A stretch of 64,000 nt of DNA from Metarhizium brunneum. Its lineage: Eukaryota > Ascomycota > Sordariomycetes > Hypocreales > Clavicipitaceae. The first letter of the stretch is position 1, and every line of letters starts with the position of its first letter. A program made the position numbers and the translations under genes. The notes under the pieces are model-generated. The model saw only the letters and a program-made list of their open reading frames with translations, was not told the DNA's origin and ran no database searches. Of this stretch, positions 1 to 11,992 are shown piece after piece. The DNA lies in assembly GCF_013426205.1 (NCBI RefSeq), contig NC_089423.1, forward strand, positions 5,084,001-5,148,000, given 5' to 3'.

Positions 1-561
1 CACCCCCAAGGATAAGGCAATCAAGAGATTCACCATCCGCAACATGGTTGAGTCTGCCGCTATCCGTACGTTTAATCCCCGCCATTATCTCACGTGTGAT
101 TGTTGCCTCTGGTCAATTCACACGGAGACGATCTTGGTGCCTTTTTTTTTTCAATCGGGCAATAGTGCTAACAATCCTCGGCAGGTGATATCTCGGATGC
201 CTCTGTCTTCGCCGAGTACACGGTTCCCAAGATGTACCTGAAACTGCAGTACTGCGTCTCTTGCGCTATCCACGGCAAGATTGTCCGGTACGTTGTCTTT
301 CCCGGGAGTGTGACAACTGCGCCTCGGCGTATGTGCTTCAGATGAACCTTGGCCGTACACCAGCAATTGGATACACTCCCCCCTCATATTCGCCATGACG
401 CAAATGACCCGGTACGTTTCTTTACGATGTGCATGACTGACATGATTTTTGTGCTTGGCAGTGTCCGATCTCGCGTGGGCCGCCGCAACCGTGCTCCCCC
501 ACCGCGTGTCCGCTACAACAAGGACGGCAAGAAGATCACCCCTACTGCACCTAAGGCTTGA
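1..561 (+). CDS. RPS26: 40S ribosomal protein S26 (eS26), 3' part, three visible exons
   Basis: This gene encodes eS26, a small-subunit ribosomal protein near the mRNA exit site. The 5' end lies outside the window. Visible exons are 1-65, 185-287 and 462-561 (TGA at 559-561), separated by introns 66-184 and 288-461. Both introns begin GTACGT and end CAG, and both joins keep the frame by completing a split Arg codon. The spliced peptide contains the family signatures [16 protein letters not shown], then the segment with the Cys pair CVSC, and the basic C-terminus [17 protein letters not shown]. Introns inside ribosomal protein genes are usual in ascomycetes. The reading is secure; only the missing 5' exon(s) are unseen. 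Confidence 0.97.
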
Positions 562-1110
562 GTGGGTTTCATGATTGGGATGGAGTCTGGTGATGTTTTA
601 CGTCTGCATTCAGTAAAAAGGATTAGATGAACAACTAGGGTTGAGAGTCTAGGGAGATTCCAAATTCAAATCGGACTACGTTTCTTGTCGTTGATGTGAA
701 CTGTTGTCGTCTCTTTCACGTTTGAACTGTGACTGGTATGCTTCCTCGATGCAATGAGGGAGAGCTAATAGTAGTGTTGTGAATTCCACGCCATGGATGC
801 GCTGCTGTCTTTGAGTTGGCTTTACTTGATGTTGCAAGTTGGGCTGCTCGCTGGTTCGGTTGATTACCGGATCGAAAAACATATATGTACAGCAAAGGGA
901 TGTTGTTTGGGCAGTACAGTATACCCTCAGAACCGACCCCAAAGAAAAAATATGTCTTGCTTGTCAAATGCAAAAGATATTCGACTCAACCTTTTTGTGA
1001 CATTGGACAGGCTCCGGTTTGAAATTGCGCACACGCATCTCATTAATTGGAACAAGTGGTCGTCTACAGTGCCTACATAGATGGGAATACCCTATAGACT
1101 CAACACCAAC
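562..1110. other. Convergent intergenic region
   Basis: This stretch separates two convergent genes, eS26 (+) and the secreted protein (-), so it holds their 3' untranslated regions and terminators. Short open frames on both strands show no recognisable protein. No RNA gene or repeat is apparent. Confidence 0.5.
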
Positions 1111-3621
1111 TCAAATCAACGGTACCCCTTTCTGCGAACAAGCGTAGGGATCAAAGCAAACACCTCCTCCGCAGCAACTTCCAGTAAGACACTTGTACGT
1201 CTTATATCCCGCCTTTGCGCAATCATCATCGGACGTGCACCGGCTCACAAAGTTGGCGCACTCCATGTACTCAAACGCGATGGCGTCACCGCCCGGAGTC
1301 TGTCCACAAACACAATCTGAATCCCCAACAGTGGCGTTTTCCGGATACGAGCAGGTTCCCCGGGGCCTATTCAACGAAGACTTGCTACCGTTTTTACAGC
1401 AAGCTATTTGATTCGAGTCTTGAACAGTAATGTTGAATGGCTTGGGGTTTTCCGGCGCTGCCTTCAGCGACGTAATCGAGTCTATTGTAGTCACACCAGC
1501 TCGGAGGCTCATGTTGAGCGGGAGATCGCCAGCATGCAAGTCGTTGCAGATGTCACCCTCGAAACTTCGATACTTGTTGTACATGTTGATGTATTGCTCC
1601 AGTGTGCTGCTCCCTTGGCCAGGCGTGCCCGCCGTACCCTTGGCCAAGGCCTGTTTGAAGACATTCCATAGTTGGCCGTACTTTTTGACCGTGGCGTCAA
1701 CTTGGCTCTTTTGCGTCCCACTGAGAGGTAGCTGATATAGCTCCTCTTCGAGGGAATGCTCGTTGAGAAAATCTCGAGCCGTGGCTGCGAGAGTGGTCGC
1801 CACCGTGGACAGGTCGGGACAGGCTTCGCCGAATGGATCCGTGAACAAGAACCGAACAATGTCGTTGTTTACGGAGGCGCGACACCTACTATTTCCAGAA
1901 TCTGAGCCAGGGAATGGACACAGAAAAGTCCACTTGCCTGTGGATGAGTCCACCTCTGTGTCCATGCAGTCCGAATCGCCAACACTGAGGGTAGGATATG
2001 TCCGGAGGGCCCGTTTGATGCCGTTTCCGCATTGATCCTTGAGAAAAAGGACTTGTTCGAAGCTGGACTCTTCCATGGAGCGCTTGTTGGAGATGGACTT
2101 GGCGCAAACTTCGCCCGAAAGACTTTCCAACTGCTCGTACATGTCTTGGATGGTGATGGAAACGTCGAATGCACAGGTGTTGGTAGAGAAATGAATCCCA
2201 TTCGCGTCGATGAGCATCGAATTCTTTTGAGAGTCCATGATAGATACACGACTTCTGTTAGACACGTCCATGTAGTAGGTTCCGTTCAATGCGTCCCACA
2301 ACGTGAGAAAGATTGGATCGATCCCAGCCGAGTCGAAGAATACCGACTCGATATATGGGGAAGGAAGCGTAATATTTCGCTCCGCGACTTGGTCATTATG
2401 CAAGGTTGCGCTGCGATCTTTGTTTCCGGCATCCGGATCTTGGGGAAACTGGTAGCAAGTCTCCTCTGCGATTGCCGCTGTACGGGTCACTAGCGTAAAG
2501 TTGGCAACTGAAAGAGAGGGCGAGGAAGTAGTGGAAGCTGAGGTTGAGATGTACGCAGAGGTGCTCAATTTGGAAAGAGTCTGTGTTGTAGTCGTGTTGA
2601 TTGTTGAAACAAGCAATGACGACGTCTTGGAACTAATGCTACCGGACGTGGAATCATGCGTTAATAGAGACACTGGAACCGTCCTGTTGACGGTAGAAGT
2701 CGCATTTGTAGAAGTGGACAACAAACTCGATCCTGGAAGGGTCAAATGCACCGTTGAAATGTTTGCACTAGGAATCGGAGTAAGAGTAATGGTTGGAAGC
2801 AGCCACGAATCAGTCACACTATCTGAAGTTGACGAGATTGAGGTCTTGCTCGAGGTACCGTTCGTGGAGCTGGACTGTGATGAAGACCAAGGTTTAAAGC
2901 TGCTTTGAGTATCTGTCGAGTGTGTGACACTGCTGGTGGATGAGTTGAGAGAGTGCGTTGAACTGGAGCTGGAAGTTATTCCAGAGAGAACGCTTGACAC
3001 TGTAGCGGTTGGTGAAACCGAGCTGGTTGTATTTGAGTAGGAAATGCTCGAAGAACTATTGGTATACATGTACGAGGTTGACACTGACGAGGAGGTGTAG
3101 ACCGCCGTTGAATCTATGTCTACCGTAGTCCGGTTCGAGCTTGATGACACAGTATGCGAAGCAGCACACTTAGTCGAGCTCGTCCCACCTGCAGCAGTCG
3201 AAGTAGCATGGTCGGAGCAAGTCCTATTACGACTAAGATGTGAGCTCGATGTAGAAGACACAGTCGAGCTGGCCGCTCGGGTTGTCGTTGAGGAGCTGTC
3301 CGTCGGGCGAGGAAGACATTTGTCCATCAATACACAGCTGCACTATGCTCAACTTAGAAACGCTGCATACAATAGACTCTCCAAGGAAATACATACGCGG
3401 GAAGAAATCACAGCCGGGTCATAGGTCGCGTAAGCCGTTGGCGTCACAACCTCACAGGGCGGCTTGCCAAGGACAGACGAACAAAACTGCCGGCCATTCT
3501 GGTACAGAGAGCTGTAAAGAGCGTCTTTCGTACAAACAAGCACAATGTTACCGCTCGCAAAGACCGAAACGGCGTGAAGAAGAGCGAGAATGAAGAAGAG
3601 AAGCATGGCGGAATAACACAT
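1111..3621 (-). CDS. Secreted Ser/Thr-rich, Cys-rich protein of unknown function (818 aa)
   Basis: I read two exons, 3621-3397 and 3342-1111, with a 54-bp intron (donor GTATGT, acceptor TAG) that joins in phase 0. The ATG at 3621 is chosen because it is followed directly by a hydrophobic signal peptide (MCYSAMLLFFILALL..., cleavage near residue 23). A short Cys-containing N-terminal module follows, including FCSS and the motif YDPAVISSRCSC that straddles the splice join; this arrangement recurs in secreted proteins of filamentous ascomycetes. Residues from about 86 to 340 are an extended Ser/Thr-rich, probably O-glycosylated, stalk. The C-terminal half has many cysteines and ends in a dense cluster (CTSDDDC, CLTGSCCGGGVC). 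No catalytic motif, GPI signal or membrane anchor is visible. A cell-wall or extracellular role is inference. Confidence 0.8.
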
Positions 3622-4423
3622 GGTAAAGAGTGACTGGAAAGGCCGATTCGACACAGCCAAGTTGGAGACTCGACAACAGTGTCGCGCCCAGCCGATGCTG
3701 GTTATTCCATTATATATTTCCCATCGGGTCACAAGAGACTTGTTTAGAAATGAGTCTCCTCGCCTCCTTCATTTCGTGGTTTAGTTTCAGAGTACGCCAT
3801 CTTCGACGCTCGCTAGCCAAGCACGAGCCTGACTTATATTACAACTCGCTTGTCCGAGTATGCTTAGCGATGGAGTCTCGGGAGAAGATCCCGTACTCTG
3901 CTATTCGATGGTGTACCCTGCCGTTGCCCAGCTGAACCGTGTACCACGTTGGATTGAAGCAAAGCGATACATCAGCCACTCAAACTGTCTGATATTTGCA
4001 ACACCCACATGGCTATGAACGCCACGGGTGTTACTCGACTTTGAGTGTGACTCTCAGATCCCAACTTGGCATCTCCAACTCGAGCCACTCGGCTTCCAAG
4101 GCAAAGAGCTGGAACAGGATCGTGACTCTGACCGTACGACATGCGAGGACCTGTTGAGAGCGGAAATCGAGCTGCATGGCCTTGCGTCTCCCTGAATGTA
4201 GACAGAGGCAAGTTGAAAATAGGCAATTACATCCACTCTCGCTCTCTATAGTTTCAATATGATGAATGCTCCGTTTCCGCCATCCAAAAAAATTTACATA
4301 AAACACCATGGCAACCTTTGCTATCATGACCCGTCATCAAAATATCTACCCAGTCCAGTTCCCAAATTCCATTATGTACAAAGAACATGCAGAATCTCGT
4401 TCTCATCTCCCATTACGTCGTCC
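3622..4423. other. Intergenic region between two minus-strand genes
   Basis: This is the promoter side of the secreted-protein gene and the 3' side of SMC4. The short open frames present have no recognisable similarity. Nothing else stands out. Confidence 0.4.
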
Positions 4424-7400
4424 TCATCTGAGGGCCAGGGTTGTGGTGAAACCAGTGCCTGGCTGCGGTCGTTGTTGTGGTTGTGGCTGTGGTCGGTCGA
4501 TATAATCCTTGTTCTCAATAGTAACACTCTTGGTCATGTGATTGACCTTGTAAACTCCGACCAAACGAGCCGCAAGTTCGAACATGTTATTCCTCAATGA
4601 GATGACGATGAACTGAGCATTCTTGGTTCGCTCCTTGATATAATTGGCAACGATGGAGACCTGTCAAACATCATTAGAACATGGAGCATTACATCATTCT
4701 GGTTGAAGAAGTCGACTTACGTTTCTGAAATCCAACGCGGCATCAATCTCATCCATGACATACAGTGGTGTAGGTTTGTAGTGATGCAGGGCGAAGACTA
4801 GAGCCAAGCTACTCAACGTCTTTTCACCTCCAGACAAGTTGCCGATATTCTTCCAGCTTTTCTTGGGTGGCATCACGCTGAAAAGGATACCTTCGCTGAA
4901 TGGATCAAGACTGTCCACAAGCTCCAGTTCTGCGTTACCGCCCATTGTGATCATTTGGTACATCTCTTTTAAGCGAAGCGAGATGGCGCTGAAACCCTCC
5001 ATGAAGCCCTCCAATCGTCGTCTTCGGAGGTCGTCACAACGCTTCTTGGCCGCGTCTCGCTGGTTGATTGCTGCTTGTAGATCTGAGGACCTAGCCGCAT
5101 GTTCCTCTACTCTGCGGCGGTACTCGGCCAAAACCCCAAGGTCGACGCTGGCGTTCTGTGTCTTCTCCTCCAGTGCAGCGATCTCGCCCTTCAAGGTCTC
5201 CTTACTCATGTCAGCCAGTTCGTCGGGTGTGTATCTGGGTAGTTCGTAAGGTGGGTTGTTTGAACCACCTTCCGTTGACTTTTCTGTTGTAGATGCATCG
5301 GCCATGCTGGCATCTTCAGCTTCCTCCGCTTCAGATTCGGCCATTTCAATGTCTTCGTTGGATGTCGAGGAGTCTTCTTCCTTTTCGGGCTGCTCAGCTT
5401 TAGCAGCTTGTTCGGTAGGGCTGGGCGCACCAACGAGGTCCTCAACGTTCTGCAAGACTAGTTTTGACAGCTTGTCTTCCCAGTATCGATGTCTTTTTTC
5501 ATTCTCAGCCAAAGTCTTTTGGTTCTCCTCCAATTTGTTTCGCATTTCAATCTCCACGGCACGACTTGTGTTAAGCTCCGCTGTCTTGGCATCAAGCTCC
5601 TTCTTGAAGGCCCTGAGCTCTTCCCTTTTTGATGCCAAATCCGCCTCCGCCTCCTTAACCTGAGCCTTGAGGTCGTCCGACTTCTCGCCCTGGTTGTTGA
5701 CATCGGCTTCAAGGTTTTCTAGCTCTCTCACTGCGTTCTCCAACTCTTTATTGGCCTTGGCCATGTCCTTTCCAAGTTTAACTTTTTGTTTCTCGGCCTT
5801 GACTCGGCGGACTTCCGCATTCGACGTCTCTTCGTTATGAGAGTTGATTTGCTCCTTGAGGTCGTCAACCTTTGCACGCTGGCTTCGCAGCTTCTCTCCA
5901 CCAGCTTCCATGATTTTCTCCTGCAGAGCTTTGATCTCTTCCTCCACACTGGCAGTCTCCCCACGAAGTTGCTCAATTTCCCCATTTAGCTTCGCAACCT
6001 CCCTCTCCAAAGCGGCGACACGAGATGAGTCGGATGTTGATGGCTGATGCTCTTGGCTGACTTCCTTGATACGTTTCTTTACATCCGAAAGATTGCGTGT
6101 AGCGCTTTCAATCTCGAGGCCAAGCTTCTGCATCTTTGTCTCGAGCTGAGGGATTTTTTCATTGAGGTCCTTGAGCTTACCCTCGCATTCACGCTGATAC
6201 TCTTGGAACTCTTGGAACTTGGTTTCCCATTGATCTCGATCCTCTTCGAGCTTGGCAACGTGCTCCTTGCTGATATCTGCAACAATCTTGGAAGACATCA
6301 GTCCCTTCTTCACAGTAGTCCCGCCGCCAGACATAGTGCCGGACTTGTCGATGAGCTCACCAGCCAAGGTCACTACCCGCCATCTCTTGGCTCCATATGC
6401 GATACGATTAGCTTGGGCTAAATCGTTGGCGACCAATGTGTCCTGCATTGCGTGGTAGAAAGCTGGACGGAACTTGTCTTTGGATTTGACCAGATCAAAC
6501 AGGCGTGGTGCGTTCTCTGGTGTCTGGATAGGAGACATGTCTCGTGATCTGAGCTTGTCCAAGCATATAAAATTGCCACGACCCAAGTTATTCTTTCTTA
6601 GATACTCGATGCACTGCTGACCAGACTCAACCGACTCGGTGACGAAATTGTCGAGCGCGGAGCAGGCCGTTGAAACCGCAACGTCGTACTTTTGGTCAAT
6701 GGTTCCTAGATTGCCAAGACGTCCGTGGAAACCATCAATTCGGCCAGATTCTTTCATGCGCATCAAAGCTGTGAGAACATTGCCACGAGCCTGCGTACTT
6801 GCTAGACTCGAACGAGCCTCGTCAGCCTTTTGTCGTGAATTAGAAATCTTGGCTTGGATCTTGGGCTCTTGCTGAGCCAAAATTGCGAGCTCAGAGTTCA
6901 TTTTTTCAGCCTCTTTCTGGAGTTCGGATTTCTCCTTTTCGCAAGCCTTGAGTTCCTTGGCCTTGGCCGCTTTGTCCGTTTCGATAGTGGTAATCTTGCC
7001 CTCAAGCTCTTCGATTGCGACAGCGCCAGCATTTGCCTTTTCTTTGAGGATGTTCATTTCACTCTCGGCCACAGCAATAGCAGACTGCTTTTGATTAATC
7101 TTCTCCATCCAAGGTTCGAGAGTCTTCTGCTTGGCTGCGATTTTATCGGAGAAAGCCTGAGTTTTGCCTTTGAGGCTTTCTCGGATATTGGCCAGCTCGG
7201 CTTCCTCGATCTTGACTTGGGACTCGAGGTCAGCGACTTCTTGTGTTCGGGTCTCAATATCTTGCTTGGTTTCCTCAATAGTTTCGTCTGCTTCGTTGGT
7301 TGCGTTTTGAGCGTTATTAATAGTCTTTTCGAGCTTTTTCTGCTTTTCGACAAGGAACTTGCGCTTCTCATCGAACTTGACGCGCTCCTGTTCGAACTTT

Positions 7401-8971
7401 GCTAGTTCTTTGACAAGGCTTTGGGTTTGCTTCTCTTGTGTTTCAACTTCCTTGGTTCCCTTTGTGTACTGTTTTTCAAGGTCCTTGATGAACTGCTCAC
7501 TGCCTTGGTGTTTTTCAAGTTCTGCATCGAGCTGGGCTTGCATCTGGTTGACTGCTTCCTCGGTGACAGTAATATTGTCATTGCATTCGTGAATAAAAAG
7601 CTGGTATAAAGCGGATTGCTTCATGGTTAGCTCGTTTTCGTCGCGTATGTACGCGAGAGCCTTGTCTTTTTTATCCTCGAGACTGTTCCTCTCTTTCTCG
7701 ACATGTTGCACACGCCCGCTCTTCTCCATGCACACATCGTTCAAAGTTTCGACCTCAGCGGCCGACTCTTCAATAGGAGTTTTGTATTTGGAGGTGCCAA
7801 TAATATCCTCGAGGTATTCAAGCAAGCCGTCCTCGTGCTCGTTAGCGGCCTTTGATTTCATTTGAGCAATTGATTCGACTTCTCCTTGAAGAATTAAGAA
7901 TCGCTTGTGATCCAAATCGACACCATGGTTCTTGAGTAATGTCGTGACAGTCGTAAAGTTGGACTCCTTGCCATTGATGTAGTATTTGCTCGTGTTGTTG
8001 CGGAAGGCCTTTCGAGAAATGATGAGTTTCGAATTGGGGATAATCTCGTGGCCGGTAGGCTTATCAATGACTTCCTGAAAGTGGACTTCAACTTCGCAAT
8101 ACTCCAAGTTTGGGTGCTGAGCAGAATTGTGAATCAGAGCCGAGATTTTACCCTGGCGCATCTTGCTGGCCCTGAAACCAAACACAAAAAGCAGGGAGTC
8201 AATGACATTGGACTTGCCAGAACCATTGGGCCCAACGACAGATGAAAACGAGGCGTGAAAAGGGCCGACCTCTTGACGGCCAGCGTAACTCTTGAAGTTG
8301 TTCAAAATCAAATGAGTCAACACAATCCGAGACTTGGGGGACGTTGATGGTTCCTCAACAAATGGGATTGTTGTGGTTCGGGATTTGAGTATGATATCTA
8401 GAGGCTTATCCATGATGGAATCAAACGGCTTGATAGGCTTGACGTTGGCTTGTGTCTCCTCGACATTTTGCGCCGCATTCACGCTGACAGCCGTGATGTC
8501 TGCCAGCGGTGATCCGTGAGCCTGGGGTCCTTCGAAAGGCTCGGGCTGCTTTGGTACTGGTGGCGCCAGGTCTTCTGTGGGAGCAATCGATGCTCTAGGC
8601 GCAGCGCTCTTCCTCTTTCTCGGTGATGGCTTTTTGGGAGGCGTTTGAGCGGTTTGTTGAATGGTGGTATCGGCATCAACAGCATGGCTTGAGTCCGGCC
8701 CTCCTTCAAGCTCATCTGGCTCAGTGGATGCGATGGACTGCTTCTTGACGCGCGATCTTCGTCGTGTAGGTGCGGAACCAGGCGCGACAGACAACCGCCC
8801 ACCGCGAGTTTGGCGTCGAGTTGTCCTCGAAGCTTCAGGAGTGTATTCGGCTTCGTCATCAGCGCGTATCTTTGTTGTATTGCCGATTTCATCCTCGTCA
8901 TCGGAGTCGATAATAGCCGCTCGCCTCATCGCGGCGCGTCTTGATGGCCTCGTTGGGGCAGCGGCCGACAT
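4424..8971 (-). CDS. SMC4: Condensin subunit SMC4 (structural maintenance of chromosomes)
   Basis: SMC4 pairs with SMC2 in the condensin ATPase that compacts mitotic chromosomes in the nucleus. Exons are 8971-4721 and 4660-4424, with a 60-bp phase-0 intron (GTAAGT...CAG); the product is 1495 aa. The open frame extends further upstream, but the ATG at 8971 fits the family and follows a long T-tract. An acidic/basic low-complexity N-tail (residues 1-215) precedes the head. Walker A is GPNGSGKS at 247-254. Two long coiled coils flank a hinge at roughly 740-885 (DGFHGRLGNLG ... GTMSGGG). The C-terminal head carries the signature LSGGEK from residue 1379 and Walker B VMDEIDAALD. The short last exon supplies SLRNNMFELA and a Pro/Gln-rich tail. 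The gene is intact and unremarkable in length. Confidence 0.97.
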
Positions 8972-9444
8972 TTTGTGTGGGAGCCGCACGAGCGAACGGC
9001 AGATATCTAGGTGTCGTGTAGAGGTAAAAAAAAAAAAAAGAAAATTGCAAAGTGGAATTGCCCTCGTAGCGGAATGTGAAAGTCTCCTGGACTTCCTGAA
9101 TGGGCACAGCAACGGTCGCGTAGACACGGCGCAATTAATGGTGAGTTGAGGTTTAGATCCAAGTGGTTGTCGTCGCCCCGCGTTGCCAGCTATTGTTTGG
9201 AAATGTCCCAAAGGGTCGTTTGTAAACAATGCAAGTGCAGCCACACAGTCCGTCAGCCACGACGCCACACCCTCGCGGCGACTAGACAGTCACACGTGAC
9301 AGCGCGTCAAGATGCCTTGTTCTTTGAGTCTCGTTCCAGTACCCAAGCTCGGCGAATTGCCTGGTTTAACTACTCCAATATTCGGACAGAACTCGGGTTG
9401 CAAATAAACCATCACGGGCCCCTGGGCATACCTTGGCAGAAGCC
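8972..9444. promoter_or_regulatory. Divergent promoter region SMC4 / ELYS-like gene
   Basis: These 473 bases separate the start codons of two divergent genes for nuclear proteins, so they should hold both promoters. A pure T-tract on the SMC4 strand (A-run at about 9027-9040) lies ~55 bases upstream of the SMC4 ATG. No sharply defined factor site can be claimed. Confidence 0.6.
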
Positions 9445-10509
9445 ATGTTCAACTATACTAGCTTTCACGATGTCTTTCCCACGGAAGTTCAGCTCCCGTA
9501 CGATCGCAGGCTGCAACACGACATTGAAGCGCATCGCAAGAATGCCGATGATGTCTTATTCATTGACCGAGTAATGCGAGCGCTTGGTATTTCCAAAGGT
9601 GAGCCATATTGGATTGGATCTGGCGCCTACGGAGCTCTGTTTAAGAATGGCCTGGCTGACAATATTGCCCATTACAGCCAAGGTGTATCCCCCAAAGACC
9701 GAGAATGCGCTCCGACAATTACATCAGCAAATCTGCGAAGCGGGAATGTCGATGCACCACAAATTCTCCCTCCTTTACTATATCCTCCTGGATTTTGACG
9801 ATGCGAGCAAAGAGGTTTTTGTATCAGAGAGCTTTGCCAGCTTGTCTGGCATGCCGGCTAACTACCAGCTCTTTATGAAAGGCCTATGGCACATGGATAG
9901 AGAGGAGTATTCTGTAAGACTACCTGAACACTTCCTGAGAGGTCTTTTTCTCTCTCTCTTACTCACATGATGGTGCAGAGAGCTATTGAATACGTCGCGC
10001 ATCCGTCATTAAATCCTGATTTCGCCGACGACATCATCATTGCCTTGATCAAGCAGGCGTCAGACCAGGACTACACTCTCGCTTTGTCGTATTTCTACTC
10101 GGTGCAGCCAATTTTAAAGTCCCCGGTTGCTCTTGAGCTTCTCTACGACGCCATGGCTCGCACGAATGTCACACAGGCGCTTCTATACTCGCGCACGCAC
10201 CCGCAACACACCAGAGAACAATTGTTCCGCCGATGGATCTCATGTGTGCTCAATAATGGCGGTGGCGACGACTTGCCCAGCCGCACGAGCGAACTGGCGT
10301 TTATGCCTTTTGATTCGCTGGAAGAAACTTGGTTCGAAGAATACCTCACAACGGGTGAGGGAAGGACGTTGAAGAGGGCCAAGGACACGCTGCTGATTCG
10401 CAAGATTGCCTGTGATCGGTTCTCATACGTGGCCAAAGTTCGACCTAGCGGGCAATGGGCCGGCATTTTGGAAGGAATCAAGGGAGGGACCGAGGGCCAA
10501 GGGGACTAG
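9445..10509 (+). CDS. ELYS-like domain protein (putative nucleoporin, Ely5-type), 306 aa
   Basis: This looks like a short fungal ELYS-like protein. ELYS homologues attach to the Nup107-160 (Y) complex of the nuclear pore; assignment of that role here is from family resemblance. Exons are 9445-9598, 9678-9913 and 9979-10509, with introns of 79 bp (GTGAGC...CAG) and 65 bp (GTAAGA...CAG). The joins restore KAKVYPPKTE and EEYSRAIEYVAHPSLNP. Family-like segments are the N-terminal FHDVFP, the central LYYILLDFDDAS and the motif MKGLWHMDREEYS, followed by helical repeats. The first in-frame ATG (9445) is used. It sits back to back with SMC4. Confidence 0.85.
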
Positions 10510-11992
10510 GTGACTGGCATTATCATGCGCATGATTAGGTCTGTGTATGCATAGCGACGGCGTTTGAAATGCAGGAAATTGCTGTATTTGTGCATTTACG
10601 AGACACGGCAATAAAAGGCCTTATCTTGAAGCATCTGTAGGCTGTGTACTCCGTACAGATGCCAAGATGGACGCACAATCTTGGAACGACTAGCATGACT
10701 AGCAATTGTATGGGTTGGCCGTGCGGCAGTGAGCGAGTCGCACACAAGCAGACCTTGACATTTTCCAAACCATCTCAGGGCTGCAAAACAATCAATGGTC
10801 TCGCCAGCAGCACACGAAACACAATAGCAGCGGTAAATGGGGTGGTCGGCGATGTTTCCAATGTCTGGTTGCGTGCAACGCCAAGATGGCCCTTTTCAAT
10901 GCAGCGCCTCTCGGCACATCGGGGCAGGGTACATGTGTACTGGATTTTGTTCTAGAAGTGCCTTCTTTGTCGGCAATCGCCGTCAAAGTCTGGCTCGATA
11001 GCCACATCCTAAAGAACTTTTGGTAATGAAGACTCCCAGGACGGGGCCCGGTTGCCAACACAGCCTCTTTGCCTATTGGCCAATATACTACTAGTACTAC
11101 TACCATCCATGTACCTTGTCTTTTGTCAATTGACAACCTTGGTTCGTCACGTGTTTCGGGGAAAAGACTATTGATACTAGTACTGTCTTTTCTGTTCAGG
11201 GACCCAAGTCTATCAAAGAGATCAATTCCATCGTGGCTCGTCTCGTAATCTGCCAATGTTCCATGCAGAACAGCAAACATTGGAGGACTACTAAACCTGC
11301 GGTCCGTTACAAGCCTCCGGGTTTGCGCAAAAGTAACGAACTGATAAAAACTGCCGATCAGCTCCCCCTTCAATCTGCCAGACTTTTTTTCGTTGGCACG
11401 CACCCCAGACTAGACGCGCAATATCCGCACAACTCGACACTCTGGGGAAGACGACAAGCGATGACCCCCAACTGCTCCGTATCTTCTTCCGTTCGTTCCG
11501 GAGCAATGACTGGCTGATGGAAAAGACGCCCGGGAAAAAAGTTCCATCAATGGCACCTTGCAAAACGCTGGGCAATGGGCCCCATGGTGGGGTCGATACG
11601 GAAAAGATAAAGATGTTCTCGACGCACGGTGGAACGACAGTGGAGATGATGGAGTCTCAGCCGAGACATGCAGAGGACAAAAAGGCCAATACACGGCAGG
11701 GGTGGCAGTTTTGGCTTTAATGTTGGGACGAGTCCACCTTGGGCGAACGTTACAACGGCCGTCTGCGAGCATGGCGATGTTGTATGTGCAGATAGAATGT
11801 GCTCCTTGGTGTGTGAGTCTGTCGCGTCTTGGAGTTTCGTCTCTACTGGATAGGATACAGCCTCCGTTTGTATTATCTAAAATGCCAGCATCTGTCTGCG
11901 TACGGAGTATAGTACACCCAAATGCCCCATCATCTCGGTGCGTAATATCTAGTATTGAGTCAAATGCTGGTCCAATATATCCAAGTGCGGCC
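10510..11992. other. Long convergent intergenic region, no gene recognised
   Basis: About 1.5 kb lies between the ELYS-like gene (+) and the MurQ-kinase gene (-), which converge. Open frames of 60-200 codons exist on both strands, but their composition is not protein-like and no domain is visible. Short direct copies of the element TACTCCGTA or its complement occur at about 10647 and 11901. Confidence 0.4.

Noticed and set aside
8972..9268. Upstream extension of the SMC4 frame by 99 codons
   Set aside because: The extension lacks SMC-like composition, includes a poly-Phe run from a T-tract in the promoter, and the internal ATG at 8971 begins the normal acidic/basic N-tail.
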